A stretch of 64,000 nt of DNA from Sphingobium abikonense NBRC 16140 (GTDB taxonomy: Bacteria; Pseudomonadota; Alphaproteobacteria; Sphingomonadales; Sphingomonadaceae): NCBI RefSeq assembly GCF_001598335.1, contig NZ_BCYT01000003.1:279768-343767 (forward strand). Reading direction: 5' to 3'. The number at the start of each line of letters is the position of its first letter. Within the stretch, counting starts at the first letter, position 1. Below are positions 35,854 to 44,646 of the stretch, in pieces. The position numbers and the translations under genes are program-made. The notes beneath the pieces are model-generated. The model saw only the letters and a program-made list of their open reading frames with translations. It did not search any database and had not been told where the DNA came from.

Positions 35854-36498
35854 ATGCTCCCGCCCACCCCCTCGCTCGCCACGTCCATCGGCCCGGTGCT
35901 CGAAACGCTCAGCATCCTTGGCACCTTCGTCTTCGCTGCGTCCGGCGCGCTGGCCGCCGCGCGGCTGCAACAGACGCTCGTCACCTTCGCCTTCTTCGCG
36001 TTGGTGACGGGGGTAGGGGGCGGCACAGTTCGCGACTTGCTGATCGGCGCGCCGGTCTTCTGGGTGGTCGATGCCGTGCCCGCGATGGCCTGCATGAGCG
36101 CGGCCGTCATCGTCTGGTTCACGCCGCGGCGCTGGTGGAGCGACCGCGCGCTTGACTGGCTCGACGCGATCGGCCTTGCCGCCTTTGCCGTATTCGGCGC
36201 GGCCAAGGCGTTGAGCTTTGGCGTCCCGCCCTTCGTCGCGGGCATGATGGGCGTGGTCACGGGCTGCGTCGGCGGCATCATGCGCGACTTGCTGGCGGGC
36301 GAGCCGTCCATCCTGCTGCGTCCCGAACTTTACGTCACCGCCGCCGCCTTCGCCTCCGGCCTGTTCGTGGCGCTGCGCTGGATCGGCCTTGACGTGCCCG
36401 TCGCCGGCCTCATCGCCGCCATGCTGGCCTTTGCCCTGCGCGCCATGGCGATCGCACGCGGCCTTGGCCTCCCCATCTACCGCCAACCGGGCGACTGA
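35854..36498 (+). CDS. UPF0126 / TRIC-type membrane protein
   Basis: A 214-residue protein with seven hydrophobic helices and the duplicated GGGTVRDLLIG ... GGIMRDLLAGEPSI motifs that define the UPF0126 family. Bacterial and archaeal relatives have been described as trimeric intracellular cation channel (TRIC) homologues passing K+ or Na+. I start at the ATG 35854; a TTG at 35842 is also in frame. The gene converges with the ScfR-type regulator after a 12-bp gap. Confidence 0.88.
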   Translation: MLPPTPSLATSIGPVLETLSILGTFVFAASGALAAARLQQTLVTFAFFALVTGVGGGTVRDLLIGAPVFWVVDAVPAMACMSAAVIVWFTPRRWWSDRALDWLDAIGLAAFAVFGAAKALSFGVPPFVAGMMGVVTGCVGGIMRDLLAGEPSILLRPELYVTAAAFASGLFVALRWIGLDVPVAGLIAAMLAFALRAMAIARGLGLPIYRQPGD

Positions 36499-36510
36499 GC
36501 GCGTAGAACC

Positions 36511-37908
36511 TCACCCCTCACCAAACCCAAATGGCGCGCGGGTGCGGCGATAATCGTCGGGCATCATCTCGCGGCCGATCGGCGGGGCGGATCGCGCCAT
36601 GCATTGCGCCCGGTGGCACAGGCGGCAGGTCACGCCGATCGGCGTCGGATTGCTCACCCCCATGTCGCGCGCATAGATCAGTCGATGCGCATGCTCGGCG
36701 GCGCAGGCCAGCGCGATCGCGCGATCGACTTTGGGCGCCCCCCAGCCACCGCCCCCCGCAGTCACCGTCCGCGCGATCGAGAAGAAACGCTGCCCGTCGG
36801 GTAGTTCCAGCCATTGGGTGATGACCTCGCGCGGCCGCTCGAACGCGCGATGCACCGACCAGAGCGGGCAGGACCCGCCATGCCGCGCAAAGGGAAATCC
36901 CGCCCCGTCCAGCCTTTTGCTGACATTGCCCGCCGGGTCGACCCGCAGGAAGAAGAAGGGCACGCGCTCCTGCCCCGGCTTCTGCAAGGTCGTCAGTCGA
37001 TGCGCGGTCTGTTCGAAACTGGTGCCGAACTGGCGGCTGAGCGCCTCCACATCATAGGCGCGGGCCTCCACCGCCTTGGCGAACGCGCCATAGGGCATCA
37101 CGATCGCCGCCGCGCCATAGCTTGCCAGCGCCCGCCGCGCCAGCCGTCGCCCGCTGTCCCCGCTGAACTGCCCCTCCTTCAGCAGCGCGTCGAAACTCTT
37201 GCGCATTTCCAGATAGGCGATCTGCAACGCCAGCTGGAATTGCGCGCTCGCCCCGTCCAGCGCATCGTCCAGCAGCACCGCGTCGCGATGCCGGTCCAGC
37301 CGCCGTACCGATCCTGCCATCACGTCGGACGGCAGCCGCCGCACGCGCAGGCCGTGCCGCGCCTTCAGCCACGCCGCCAGGCCGCCTTCCGCCTCCGCCT
37401 CGCCTGCCAGTCGCTCGGCGGCATCGTCCAGCAGCGGAAAGCTGTTGCGCCGGGCCGCCAGGAACCGGCGGGATTCCGCCACCGGATCGGGCGCTTCGGC
37501 CGTATCCGTCCGCGCCACGCTGCGATCGGCCAGCGCCAGATGCTCCTCACGATAGGCGGTGTAGAGACGCAGCAGCGCCTCGGTAACGCCGGGATAATTG
37601 ACCGCCACATCCTCGCTGGCGAGCGGCGGCAGGTCGATGTCCGCGAACATCGGGTCTTTGAGCACCGCGCTTAGCCGCGCCCTCTGCTCCGCACCGCCGT
37701 CGCCCGCTACTTCCGCCATGTCCAGCTTATAGGTGCGCGCCAGCCGCAACAGCATGTCGGCGGTCAAAGGGCGTTGGTTGCGTTCCAGTAGCGCGACATA
37801 GGATGCGCTGATCTCAAGATCTGCCGCCATGTCCGCCTGGGTCAGCCCCAGCTCGCGGCGCAATCGCCGCAATCTTGGCCCCATATAGACCGGCCGATCC
37901 TTCGCCAC
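36511..37908 (-). CDS. ScfR-type XRE regulator of fatty acid/glyoxylate metabolism
   Basis: A 465-residue regulator with an N-terminal XRE helix-turn-helix (LRRELGLTQADMAADLEISASYVALLERNQ). A degenerate IrrE/ImmA-like region without HExxH and a C-terminal DUF2083-type domain with CRLCHRAQC follow. This architecture is the short-chain fatty acyl-CoA regulator (ScfR/RamB-like) family, members of which control isocitrate lyase or propionyl-CoA genes. It is divergent from aceA, which fits. I chose GTG at 37906-37908 (VAKDRPVYMGPR), matching the family N-terminus, with GGGAGAGG upstream; ATG 37884 is the alternative. Confidence 0.85.
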   Translation of the reverse strand: MAKDRPVYMGPRLRRLRRELGLTQADMAADLEISASYVALLERNQRPLTADMLLRLARTYKLDMAEVAGDGGAEQRARLSAVLKDPMFADIDLPPLASEDVAVNYPGVTEALLRLYTAYREEHLALADRSVARTDTAEAPDPVAESRRFLAARRNSFPLLDDAAERLAGEAEAEGGLAAWLKARHGLRVRRLPSDVMAGSVRRLDRHRDAVLLDDALDGASAQFQLALQIAYLEMRKSFDALLKEGQFSGDSGRRLARRALASYGAAAIVMPYGAFAKAVEARAYDVEALSRQFGTSFEQTAHRLTTLQKPGQERVPFFFLRVDPAGNVSKRLDGAGFPFARHGGSCPLWSVHRAFERPREVITQWLELPDGQRFFSIARTVTAGGGGWGAPKVDRAIALACAAEHAHRLIYARDMGVSNPTPIGVTCRLCHRAQCMARSAPPIGREMMPDDYRRTRAPFGFGEG

Positions 37909-37926
37909 AAAGCCTCTCCCTACAGA

Positions 37927-37957
37927 CTTTACAACTATACAGAGAAAATCTGTAAAG
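37927..37957. promoter_or_regulatory. Candidate operator between regulator and aceA
   Basis: Two nested inverted repeats: CTTTACA (37927-37933) with TGTAAAG (37951-37957), and ACAGA (37939-37943) with TCTGT (37949-37953). It is the only AT-rich stretch in the divergent region, 19 bp from the regulator start and 89 bp from aceA. Confidence 0.55.
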
Positions 37958-38045
37958 ATCGACAACTGAACGTCATGCCCGGTCCCGCATCCCGCCGCGC
38001 CTGTCTAAGTCGCTGTCTATGATGTTCAGGCGAAGGGATGAGGAC

Positions 38046-39638
38046 ATGACCTATCATAGCGAGATTGCCAAAGCGGATGATCTGATCGGCGGCCACACGG
38101 GATGGGATGGCATCGCCCCCGAATCCGTCGCCCGCATGCGCCTCCAGAACCGGTTCAACACCGGGCTGGACATCGCCCGCTATACCGCCAGGATCATGCG
38201 CGCCGACATGGCCGCCTATGATGCCGACCCGGCCGCCTACACCCAGTCTCTGGGCTGCTGGCACGGCTTCATCGGCCAGCAGAAGATGATCTCCATCAAG
38301 AAGCATTTCGGCAGCACCAAGGGGCGTTACCTCTATCTTTCGGGCTGGATGGTCGCCGCGCTGCGCTCCGAATTCGGGCCGCTGCCCGACCAGTCCATGC
38401 ATGAAAAGACCAGCGTCCCCGCGCTGATCGAGGAACTCTACACCTTCCTCAAGCAGGCCGATGCCCGCGAACTGGGCATGCTGTTCCGGGATCTCGATGC
38501 GGCGAAGGCCGCGAAAGATGCGGTCAACACCCATCGGCTGCTGCACAAGATCGACGACTATGAAACCCATGTCGTTCCCATCATCGCGGACATCGATGCG
38601 GGCTTCGGCAATGCCGAGGCGACCTATCTGCTGGCAAGGAAGTTCATCGAAGCGGGCGCCTGCTGCATCCAGATCGAAAATCAGGTGTCGGACGAAAAGC
38701 AGTGCGGGCATCAGGATGGCAAGGTGACGGTCCCGCATGAGGACTTCCTCGCGAAGATCCGCGCGGTCCGTTACGCCTTCCTGGAACTGGGCGTCGATGA
38801 TGGCATCATCGTCGCCCGGACCGACTCGCTGGGCGCGGGCCTCACCAAGCAGATCGCCTATGTCCGCGAGGCCGGCGACATTGCGGATCAGTATAACAGC
38901 TTCCTCGACTGCGATCCGGTCGATCCTGCCACGATCGGCCATGGTGACGTGCTCATCACCCGCGACGGCCAGTTGCTGCGGCCCAAGCGCCTGCCCAGCA
39001 ATCTCTACCAGTTCCGCCCCGGCACGGGCGAGGACCGCTGCGTGCTCGACTGCATCACCGCCCTGCAAAATGGCGCGGACCTGCTGTGGATCGAAACCGA
39101 AAAGCCGCATATCGGCCAGATCGGTGGCATGGTCAGCCGCATCAGGGAGGTCATCCCGAACGCCAAGCTGGTCTATAACAACTCGCCCAGCTTCAACTGG
39201 ACGCTGAACTTCCGCCAGCAGGTTTACGACGCCTGGGCGCAGGAAGGGCGCGACGTGACCGCCTATGATCGCGCACGGCTGATGAGCATCGATTATGATG
39301 ATACCGAACTGGGCCGCGAGGCGGATGAGCGTATTCGCACCTTCCAGCGGGATGCCGCGCGCGAAGCGGGCATCTTCCATCACCTCATCACCCTGCCGAC
39401 CTATCACACCGCTGCGCTCAGCACCGACAATCTGGCCAAGCGCTATTTCGGCGAGGAAGGGATGCTGGGCTATGTCAAGCAGGTCCAGCGCGAGGAAATT
39501 CGCCAGGGCATCGCCTGCGTCAAGCATCAGAATATGGCCGGTTCCGACATCGGCGACGATCACAAGGATTACTTCGCCGGAGAAGCGGCCCTGAAGGCTG
39601 GCGGCGCGCATAATACGATGAACCAGTTCGCCGCCTGA
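38046..39638 (+). CDS. aceA: Isocitrate lyase
   Basis: A 530-residue isocitrate lyase of the longer class also found in Pseudomonas. It splits isocitrate into glyoxylate and succinate in the glyoxylate shunt. The active-site loop reads EKQCGHQDGK, equivalent to the KKCGH loop of E. coli AceA, with the catalytic Cys. Metal-binding context is seen in IADIDAGFGN, and the substrate region has NNSPSFNW. The ATG at 38046 follows a GAAGGGATGAGG ribosome binding region. It is divergent from the ScfR-type regulator. Malate synthase is not in the window. Confidence 0.95.
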   Translation: MTYHSEIAKADDLIGGHTGWDGIAPESVARMRLQNRFNTGLDIARYTARIMRADMAAYDADPAAYTQSLGCWHGFIGQQKMISIKKHFGSTKGRYLYLSGWMVAALRSEFGPLPDQSMHEKTSVPALIEELYTFLKQADARELGMLFRDLDAAKAAKDAVNTHRLLHKIDDYETHVVPIIADIDAGFGNAEATYLLARKFIEAGACCIQIENQVSDEKQCGHQDGKVTVPHEDFLAKIRAVRYAFLELGVDDGIIVARTDSLGAGLTKQIAYVREAGDIADQYNSFLDCDPVDPATIGHGDVLITRDGQLLRPKRLPSNLYQFRPGTGEDRCVLDCITALQNGADLLWIETEKPHIGQIGGMVSRIREVIPNAKLVYNNSPSFNWTLNFRQQVYDAWAQEGRDVTAYDRARLMSIDYDDTELGREADERIRTFQRDAAREAGIFHHLITLPTYHTAALSTDNLAKRYFGEEGMLGYVKQVQREEIRQGIACVKHQNMAGSDIGDDHKDYFAGEAALKAGGAHNTMNQFAA

Positions 39639-39667
39639 TCCCTTATGGCGCGATTCCACCGCGCCCG

Positions 39668-39719
39668 CATCCACCGTTTCGCCCTGTCTGATCCCGATGG
39701 CATGGCGGAACGGTGGATG
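39668..39719 (+). repeat. Long imperfect hairpin downstream of aceA
   Basis: 16-nt arms CATCCACCGTTTCGCC (39668-39683) and GGCGGAACGGTGGATG (39704-39719) pair at 15 of 16 positions with a 20-nt loop. It lies in the aceA 3' region, about 100 bp before the terminator. Confidence 0.6.
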
Positions 39720-39821
39720 CCCCGATCGAAAGGCGCCCTCATTCGCGGCCACTGACCCGCGAGCACGACCATCGCGCGGAGACAAATACACTCCCTTCGC
39801 GCGCGTGGGTGGAAGCACTGG

Positions 39822-39852
39822 ACGGCCCGGCTGCGAAGTCGGGCCGTTTTTT
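39822..39852 (+). terminator. Rho-independent terminator
   Basis: An 8-bp stem ACGGCCCG/CGGGCCGT with a 10-nt loop is followed by six T residues. It ends either aceA transcripts, with a 184-nt 3' region, or a small RNA starting inside the gap. Confidence 0.9.
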
Positions 39853-40061
39853 CGCGTTCGGAACCAGCTCCGCCACATTCTCCTATGCCAGCGGTAGGCA
39901 GGCCCGTGCGGTGCTGAAAAAGTGGCCTATGAGACCGCACAACCCGTCCGCGCCTGAGCCAAACCGCGAGCATTGCCTTACGCAACGGCGTGAAAGGCCG
40001 GTTCAATTCCAGTTCAATCCGCTTTGCGGACGCCCCGGCTCGCGTCTCGTAAATCCTCGCC

Positions 40062-41114
40062 TCAATGCTTGCCGGGCTTGCTCGATGTGCCCGGCGCGGC
40101 GGGGTTTAGCAGTTCGACGCCTGCGGGGAGGGCGGTGCCGCCCATGTCGAGCTTGCGCGCCTGTTCCTGCGCGACGCGGCGGGGATCGTCGCGTTCCTTG
40201 ATCGCCGCGCGGGTTTCAGCGTCGGTGTCCTCGTCGCTGGCATCGCCGCTGCCACCGCGGCTCCAGCCCAGGATGATCGACATGCGCCGGTTGCGCGGGT
40301 CGTAGCGATTATCCTTCACGAACGGTTCGCGGTCGGCGACGCCTTCGATCCGGGCGAAGCGGGGATTGCCGATGCCGCTGTCCGCCAGCGCCTGGCGCGT
40401 CGATTCCGCGCGGGCGGACGACAGGCGCCAATTGTTCATCGACTTGCCCGACGCATAGGGCAGGGCGTCGGTATGACCGCGCACGATGAGGTCGTTGGGC
40501 ATGGTCTGCAGAACGCTCGCCACTTCGCCCACCAGCGCGCGCGCTTCGGGGACGAGCCGGTCGGTGCCCATGGCGAACATCGCGAAATCGGCTTCGTCGA
40601 TCAGGTCAATGCGCAACCCTTCGCGGGTTTCGGTAAAGCGGACATTCTTGCGCAGGCGCGACAGGCCCTTGCGGTTCATGCGCGCTTCCAGATCCTTCTT
40701 GATCGATTCGAACTTCTGCCGGTCGGCCGCGCGCATCGCCTTGCCGCCCTGGTCCTTGGTGCCGGTGGCGTCGCGCGGGATGGTGATGGACAGATTGCCC
40801 ACGCCCCCCGTGGTCGGATAATTATCCTTTCCCGTCAGGCTGTCGCCGCCCATCAGGCCGGTCGACCCGGCCGACGCCATTTTGAGCTCCACCAGCGTCG
40901 GCGTGAAATAATCGGCCAGCGCCTTGCGCTGCTTTTCGGTGGTCGCGCCCAGCAGCCACATCAGCAGGAAGAAGGCCATCATCGCCGTCACGAAGTCGGC
41001 ATAGGCGACCTTCCACGCGCCGCCATGATGACCGCCATGCCCGTCGACGATGATTTTCTTGACGATGATCGGCCTTGGTTCAGGCTCGTTCGCGCCGCGC
41101 TTTTTCTCGGCCAT
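40062..41114 (-). CDS. motB: Flagellar motor stator protein MotB
   Basis: 350 residues. A single N-terminal membrane helix carries the proton-binding Asp in YADFVTAMMAFFLLMW. A linker with plug region and a C-terminal OmpA-like peptidoglycan-binding domain (VRGHTDALPYASG, LSSARAESTRQAL, NRRMSIILG) follow. With MotA it forms the proton-driven stator anchored to the cell wall. A long Lys/Asp tail extends beyond the OmpA domain. It lies 3 bp after motA. Confidence 0.96.
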   Translation of the reverse strand: MAEKKRGANEPEPRPIIVKKIIVDGHGGHHGGAWKVAYADFVTAMMAFFLLMWLLGATTEKQRKALADYFTPTLVELKMASAGSTGLMGGDSLTGKDNYPTTGGVGNLSITIPRDATGTKDQGGKAMRAADRQKFESIKKDLEARMNRKGLSRLRKNVRFTETREGLRIDLIDEADFAMFAMGTDRLVPEARALVGEVASVLQTMPNDLIVRGHTDALPYASGKSMNNWRLSSARAESTRQALADSGIGNPRFARIEGVADREPFVKDNRYDPRNRRMSIILGWSRGGSGDASDEDTDAETRAAIKERDDPRRVAQEQARKLDMGGTALPAGVELLNPAAPGTSSKPGKH

Positions 41115-41117
41115 GGC

Positions 41118-41981
41118 TTATTTGTTCCGCATGCCGTCGAACACCTCGGCAAAGCCGGGCTGGTTGGCGTGGATCAGGCTGGAACGCGCGGCTTCGATCA
41201 CCAGCGGCTGCGGGTGGCCGTGCAGCGAGGCGATGATGATCTGCTTGACCACATGATAGATGGCGCCGTCCTGCTCGATCACCGCGCGGCAGCGATTGGC
41301 GAAGGGGTTGACCATGCCATAGGCGAGCAGCACGCCCAGGAAGGTGCCGACCAGCGCCGATCCGATCATCGCGCCCAGCACCGAAGGCGGCTGGTCGATC
41401 GAACCCATCGTCTTGACCACGCCCAGCACCGCCGCGACGATGCCCAGCGCCGGCAGCGCGTCGGCCAGGCCCTGAAGATTGTCGGCGGGCTTGAGCGCTT
41501 CATGGTGATGGGTCTTGAGGCTGTTGTCCATCACCTCCTCCACCGCATGGGGATCCAGGGTGCCGGACGAGACGACGACCAGCCGCAGCGTGTCGCTGAT
41601 CAGGTGGATCAGCGTCTTGTCCTTCATCAGCTTGGGATATTCGGCGAAGATGGGGGAGGTGCCCGGATCCTCGATATGGGGTTCGAGCGCCACCGGCCCT
41701 TCGACCCGCAGCGTCTTCATCAGCTTGCTGACGAGGAAGATGCAGTCGAGGAAATCCTGTTTCTTGTAGGCGGGCCCCTTGAACACCTTGGCAAGGCCGC
41801 CGCCCAGCGCCTTCAGGTCCGCGCCCGAATTGCCGATGATGAGCGCGCCGACGGCCGCGCCGCCGATGATCAGCATTTCGTGCGGAAGCGCGTGGAGCAC
41901 CGGGCCGATATCGCCGCCGGTGAAGATGAAGCCGCCGAACACCATGCCCAGAAGCACGACAAGGCCGATGATTGCGAACAT
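41118..41981 (-). CDS. motA: Flagellar motor stator protein MotA
   Basis: 287 residues, normal MotA length. Four membrane helices are visible: two at the N-terminus (IGLVVLLGMVFGGFIF; ALPHEMLIIGGAAVGALIIG), then a large cytoplasmic loop, then ALPALGIVAAVLGVVKTMG, which holds the conserved prolines, and ALVGTFLGVLLAYGMV. It forms the ion channel ring around MotB and contacts FliG. It is transcribed with motB, probably from the sigma-28-like promoter at 42053-42079. Confidence 0.96.
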   Translation of the reverse strand: MFAIIGLVVLLGMVFGGFIFTGGDIGPVLHALPHEMLIIGGAAVGALIIGNSGADLKALGGGLAKVFKGPAYKKQDFLDCIFLVSKLMKTLRVEGPVALEPHIEDPGTSPIFAEYPKLMKDKTLIHLISDTLRLVVVSSGTLDPHAVEEVMDNSLKTHHHEALKPADNLQGLADALPALGIVAAVLGVVKTMGSIDQPPSVLGAMIGSALVGTFLGVLLAYGMVNPFANRCRAVIEQDGAIYHVVKQIIIASLHGHPQPLVIEAARSSLIHANQPGFAEVFDGMRNK

Positions 41982-42052
41982 GACTATCCCCGAAAGTAGC
42001 GCCTGTGTGGCGGTGGCTGCGTCAGCGCCGGTGCGCTGGTCCCTTTCTGGTT

Positions 42053-42079
42053 AATACGGACTGGTTAGCATCCGCTTTA
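42053..42079 (-). promoter_or_regulatory. Candidate sigma-28 promoter of motAB
   Basis: Read on the minus strand: TAAA, 15 bp, TCCGTATT. The -10 part is close to the GCCGTTAT of the flagellin promoter in this window. It lies about 72 bp before motA. It is weaker than the flagellin and flgM sites. Confidence 0.4.
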
Positions 42080-42106
42080 GGACGTCGACGCCTTTTTACG
42101 CGACCA

Positions 42107-42952
42107 TCAGCTGATGAGGTCGAACAGCGTCTTCTGGTTGATGCGCGCATAGGCGGACTGCGCCGCTTCAAGTTGCAACAGCTGCGACTGGACGCGCGAG
42201 ATCACTTCCTGAAGATCGGTGGATTCCAGGTCCGCCCGCCGTTCGGTGAGGTCAATGTCGACATCGGTCAGCCGGTCGCCGATGACCTCCAACCGGTCGC
42301 TGCGCACGCCTTGCTTGGCCTGTTCGACGGTGATGTGCGCCTGCGCCGCCTTCACCCCGTCGAGCGAGCCGGCAATGTCCGCGTCGACGCCGCTTTCGAC
42401 GGCGGCGATGCTGGCGGCGAGCACGGCGTTGATCGACATGGGCGTGCCATTGACGTCGATCCCCTCCGACACTTCCTGCCTGGTGCCGACAACCGCCAGG
42501 TTGAGGCCCCGGCTCACCGGCACGAGCGTGCTTTGCCCGTCATCGAATACGGGCGTGCCCTGATAATCGGTCTGGTTGAGCATTTCGTCGATCGTGGTGC
42601 GGATCGTGCCCAGTTCCTCGACTATGGCGGCGCGGCTGGTGTCGTTCAGTGACCCGTTACGGGCCGACGTCACCAGTTCCTGCGCGCGGGTGAGGAGGTT
42701 GTTGATTTCCGACAGGTTGGATTCGGCGGTGGCGGCGCGGGTCGTGCCATAGCTGACATTGGCCTGCCAGGCGGCCTGCTGCGCCTGCGCGCGGCCGATG
42801 TCGGACACCTGCACCCAGGCGAGCGCATTGTCGGACGGCTTGTTGAGCGTGATGCCGGTCGAAATGGCGGTCTGCCCGTCGACGATGCTTTGCGACAATT
42901 TCTGTTGCCGGCGCATTTCAGCGAGCATGATCTTGTTGGTGATGCCTACCAT
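42107..42952 (-). CDS. flgL: Hook-filament junction protein FlgL
   Basis: 281 residues, shorter than enteric FlgL. The N-terminal helix region (ITNKIMLAEMRRQQKLSQSI, then SGITLNKPSDNALAW-like flagellin motif) and C-terminal helix (AAQSAYARINQKTLFDLIS) are of the flagellin/FlgL type that polymerises as the hook-filament adaptor. It is the last gene of the flgGHIJKL run, 18 bp after flgK. Its short variable middle suggests a reduced outer domain. Confidence 0.9.
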   Translation of the reverse strand: MVGITNKIMLAEMRRQQKLSQSIVDGQTAISTGITLNKPSDNALAWVQVSDIGRAQAQQAAWQANVSYGTTRAATAESNLSEINNLLTRAQELVTSARNGSLNDTSRAAIVEELGTIRTTIDEMLNQTDYQGTPVFDDGQSTLVPVSRGLNLAVVGTRQEVSEGIDVNGTPMSINAVLAASIAAVESGVDADIAGSLDGVKAAQAHITVEQAKQGVRSDRLEVIGDRLTDVDIDLTERRADLESTDLQEVISRVQSQLLQLEAAQSAYARINQKTLFDLIS

Positions 42953-42970
42953 GGGTCAGCCCTTTGCCGG

Positions 42971-44308
42971 TCAGATGATGTTGAGGATGGAATCGATGGT
43001 TTCCTTGGCGATCTGCAATATCTTGGCGCAGCCCGAATAGGCCTGTTGCAGGCGCAAGAGGTCGGCCGCTTCCATGTCGAGATCGACGCCGCTTACCGCC
43101 TCGCGCGCGGCGACGGCCTGGTCGCTGCGGTTGGTCGCGGTGTCAAATTCCGCCTGGGTCGCGCCCAACAGATTGGCGTGGGTGGCGACCAGCGATGTCC
43201 AGGCCTGTTCGACGCTGCCATTGCCGCGCAAGGTGGAGGTGACGGTCAGAAGATTGCCGTTAAGCGTGCCATCGGCGGACTTGAGCGCCAGCAAAGCCGG
43301 ATCGGTGACGAGCGCCGTCACATTGGCCGCGCCGCCGCCATAGGAGAGGAGCGGGACGCCCGCGTCGCCAGCGTCCGTCAGGCCCTGCGCATGCCAGGCA
43401 TTGACGTCGGTGACGAATTTTTCGGCCAGCGTGTCGAGGCTGGCGCGGCGTTCGGTGACGGTCTGCGCGGCGGAAAACAGGCCGCCCAGCGTGCCATTGG
43501 CGGGCGCGCCGAGCGCGGTGCCGTCGGCAAGGCTGAGCGCCAGCGTGCCATCGGCATTGGCGGCGACCGACAGGCTGGCGGCGCTGTTGCCGCTCACCAA
43601 TGTCTGCCCGGCAAAGCTGATTTCGGCGCTGTCATGCGCGCCGAAGCTGATCGTGACGTTCAGATTTTCCGACAGGTCCTGCAAGGCCGCGTCGCGGCTG
43701 TCGAGCAACTGGGCATAAGCGGACGTGCCCGGTTGCGCGCGCAGCAGGCTGTTGTTGATATTGGCGAGCGCGGAGAGCGAACGGTTGATCGTTTCGACCG
43801 AGGCGGTGGCTTCGGTCGCAATGCCGTCCGACACATTTTTAAGGTCGGCCGCGGTCTGGTTGAACGATTGCGCCACGCGGCTGATGCTGTCGAGCGTGGT
43901 GACGCGCAGCGACGTGTCGCCGGGGCTGGCGGCCAGCTTTTCCATGTTCTGGAACATGCTGGTCATCAGCTGGCCGACGCCCGTGCTGCTGTCGTTCATC
44001 GCGGTTTCCGCGTCGGTCAGCCAACGCAGCCGCGCCGTCGTGCTGCCCAACGTCATGCCGGTCGAGCGCACCGTCGCGTCAAGATAGGGGTCGCTCGCGC
44101 GGTCAACGCCCATCACCTGCGTGCCGCCGAAATTTGCTTTCGCGATGTAGAGCGACATGGTCGAGGTGGACGCGCCCGATTCCGCCGTCGTCACCGTGCG
44201 CCGGGCATAGCCATCGGTGCCGGCATTGGCGATATTTTCGGAAATGGCGGCCATCGCAGTGCGATAGGCCTTGGTCCCCGACGACCCGATGATGAAAAGG
44301 TCGCTCAT
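42971..44308 (-). CDS. flgK: Hook-associated protein FlgK
   Basis: 445 residues. It begins MSDLFIIGSSGTKAYRTAMA and AISENIANAGTDGYARRTV, the conserved rod/hook-family N-terminus. It ends with VSGVDLDMEAADLLRLQQAY and LQIAKETIDSILNII, matching the FlgK C-terminus. It caps the hook before filament growth. It overlaps flgJ by 4 bp. Confidence 0.95.
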   Translation of the reverse strand: MSDLFIIGSSGTKAYRTAMAAISENIANAGTDGYARRTVTTAESGASTSTMSLYIAKANFGGTQVMGVDRASDPYLDATVRSTGMTLGSTTARLRWLTDAETAMNDSSTGVGQLMTSMFQNMEKLAASPGDTSLRVTTLDSISRVAQSFNQTAADLKNVSDGIATEATASVETINRSLSALANINNSLLRAQPGTSAYAQLLDSRDAALQDLSENLNVTISFGAHDSAEISFAGQTLVSGNSAASLSVAANADGTLALSLADGTALGAPANGTLGGLFSAAQTVTERRASLDTLAEKFVTDVNAWHAQGLTDAGDAGVPLLSYGGGAANVTALVTDPALLALKSADGTLNGNLLTVTSTLRGNGSVEQAWTSLVATHANLLGATQAEFDTATNRSDQAVAAREAVSGVDLDMEAADLLRLQQAYSGCAKILQIAKETIDSILNII

Positions 44309-44646
44309 GCGCCGGGCGTCCCGGCCGCGCCGTCAGGGGCGGGCGCATCGGCAGCTGTTGGGGCGACGCGCGCGCCAAATTGCTTGATCAGCAGTTCGGC
44401 AATGCCCATGGCGCCCTTGCTGGCCATGGCGTCGGCGGTGCGCGCGTCGGCCATGTCCTGAAATTGCTGGGTGGCGCTGGAATCGGTGATGCCCTCGGCC
44501 AGGCTGGCCGAGCGCATCGCGCCGATCATCTGGCGCAGGAACACCGCTTCGAACTGCTGGGCGACCTTGTCCAGCGCGGCGCGGTTCGCGCCGCCCGCGC
44601 CGGACCCGGCCGTTGCCGTCGTCGAGGAAGTTGTCGTCACCTGCAT
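44305..44646 (-). CDS. flgJ: Rod-binding protein FlgJ (N-domain only)
   Basis: 113 residues, equal to only the rod-binding N-terminal domain of enteric FlgJ (VAQQFEAVFLRQMIGAMRSAS, then GALG-like SKGAMGIAELLIKQF). The muramidase domain is absent; the separate lytic transglycosylase at 53542 probably supplies that activity. It acts as a scaffold or cap for rod assembly in the periplasm. The ATG at 44646 overlaps the flgI stop by one base (TGATG). Confidence 0.88.
   Translation of the reverse strand: MQVTTTSSTTATAGSGAGGANRAALDKVAQQFEAVFLRQMIGAMRSASLAEGITDSSATQQFQDMADARTADAMASKGAMGIAELLIKQFGARVAPTAADAPAPDGAAGTPGA

Larger units (their letters stand above)
39639..40061. other. Non-coding gap between aceA and motB
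   Basis: A 423-bp stretch with no convincing coding frame. It contains a long hairpin (39668-39719) and a strong terminator (39822-39852). From 39853 to 40061 I see nothing recognisable. Confidence 0.6.

Noticed and set aside
37935..39878. Long minus-strand open frame opposite aceA
   Set aside because: It mirrors isocitrate lyase codons and matches no family.
39713..40201. Open frame of about 160 codons spanning the aceA-motB gap
   Set aside because: It runs through the terminator and into motB antisense, with no start signal or recognisable protein features.
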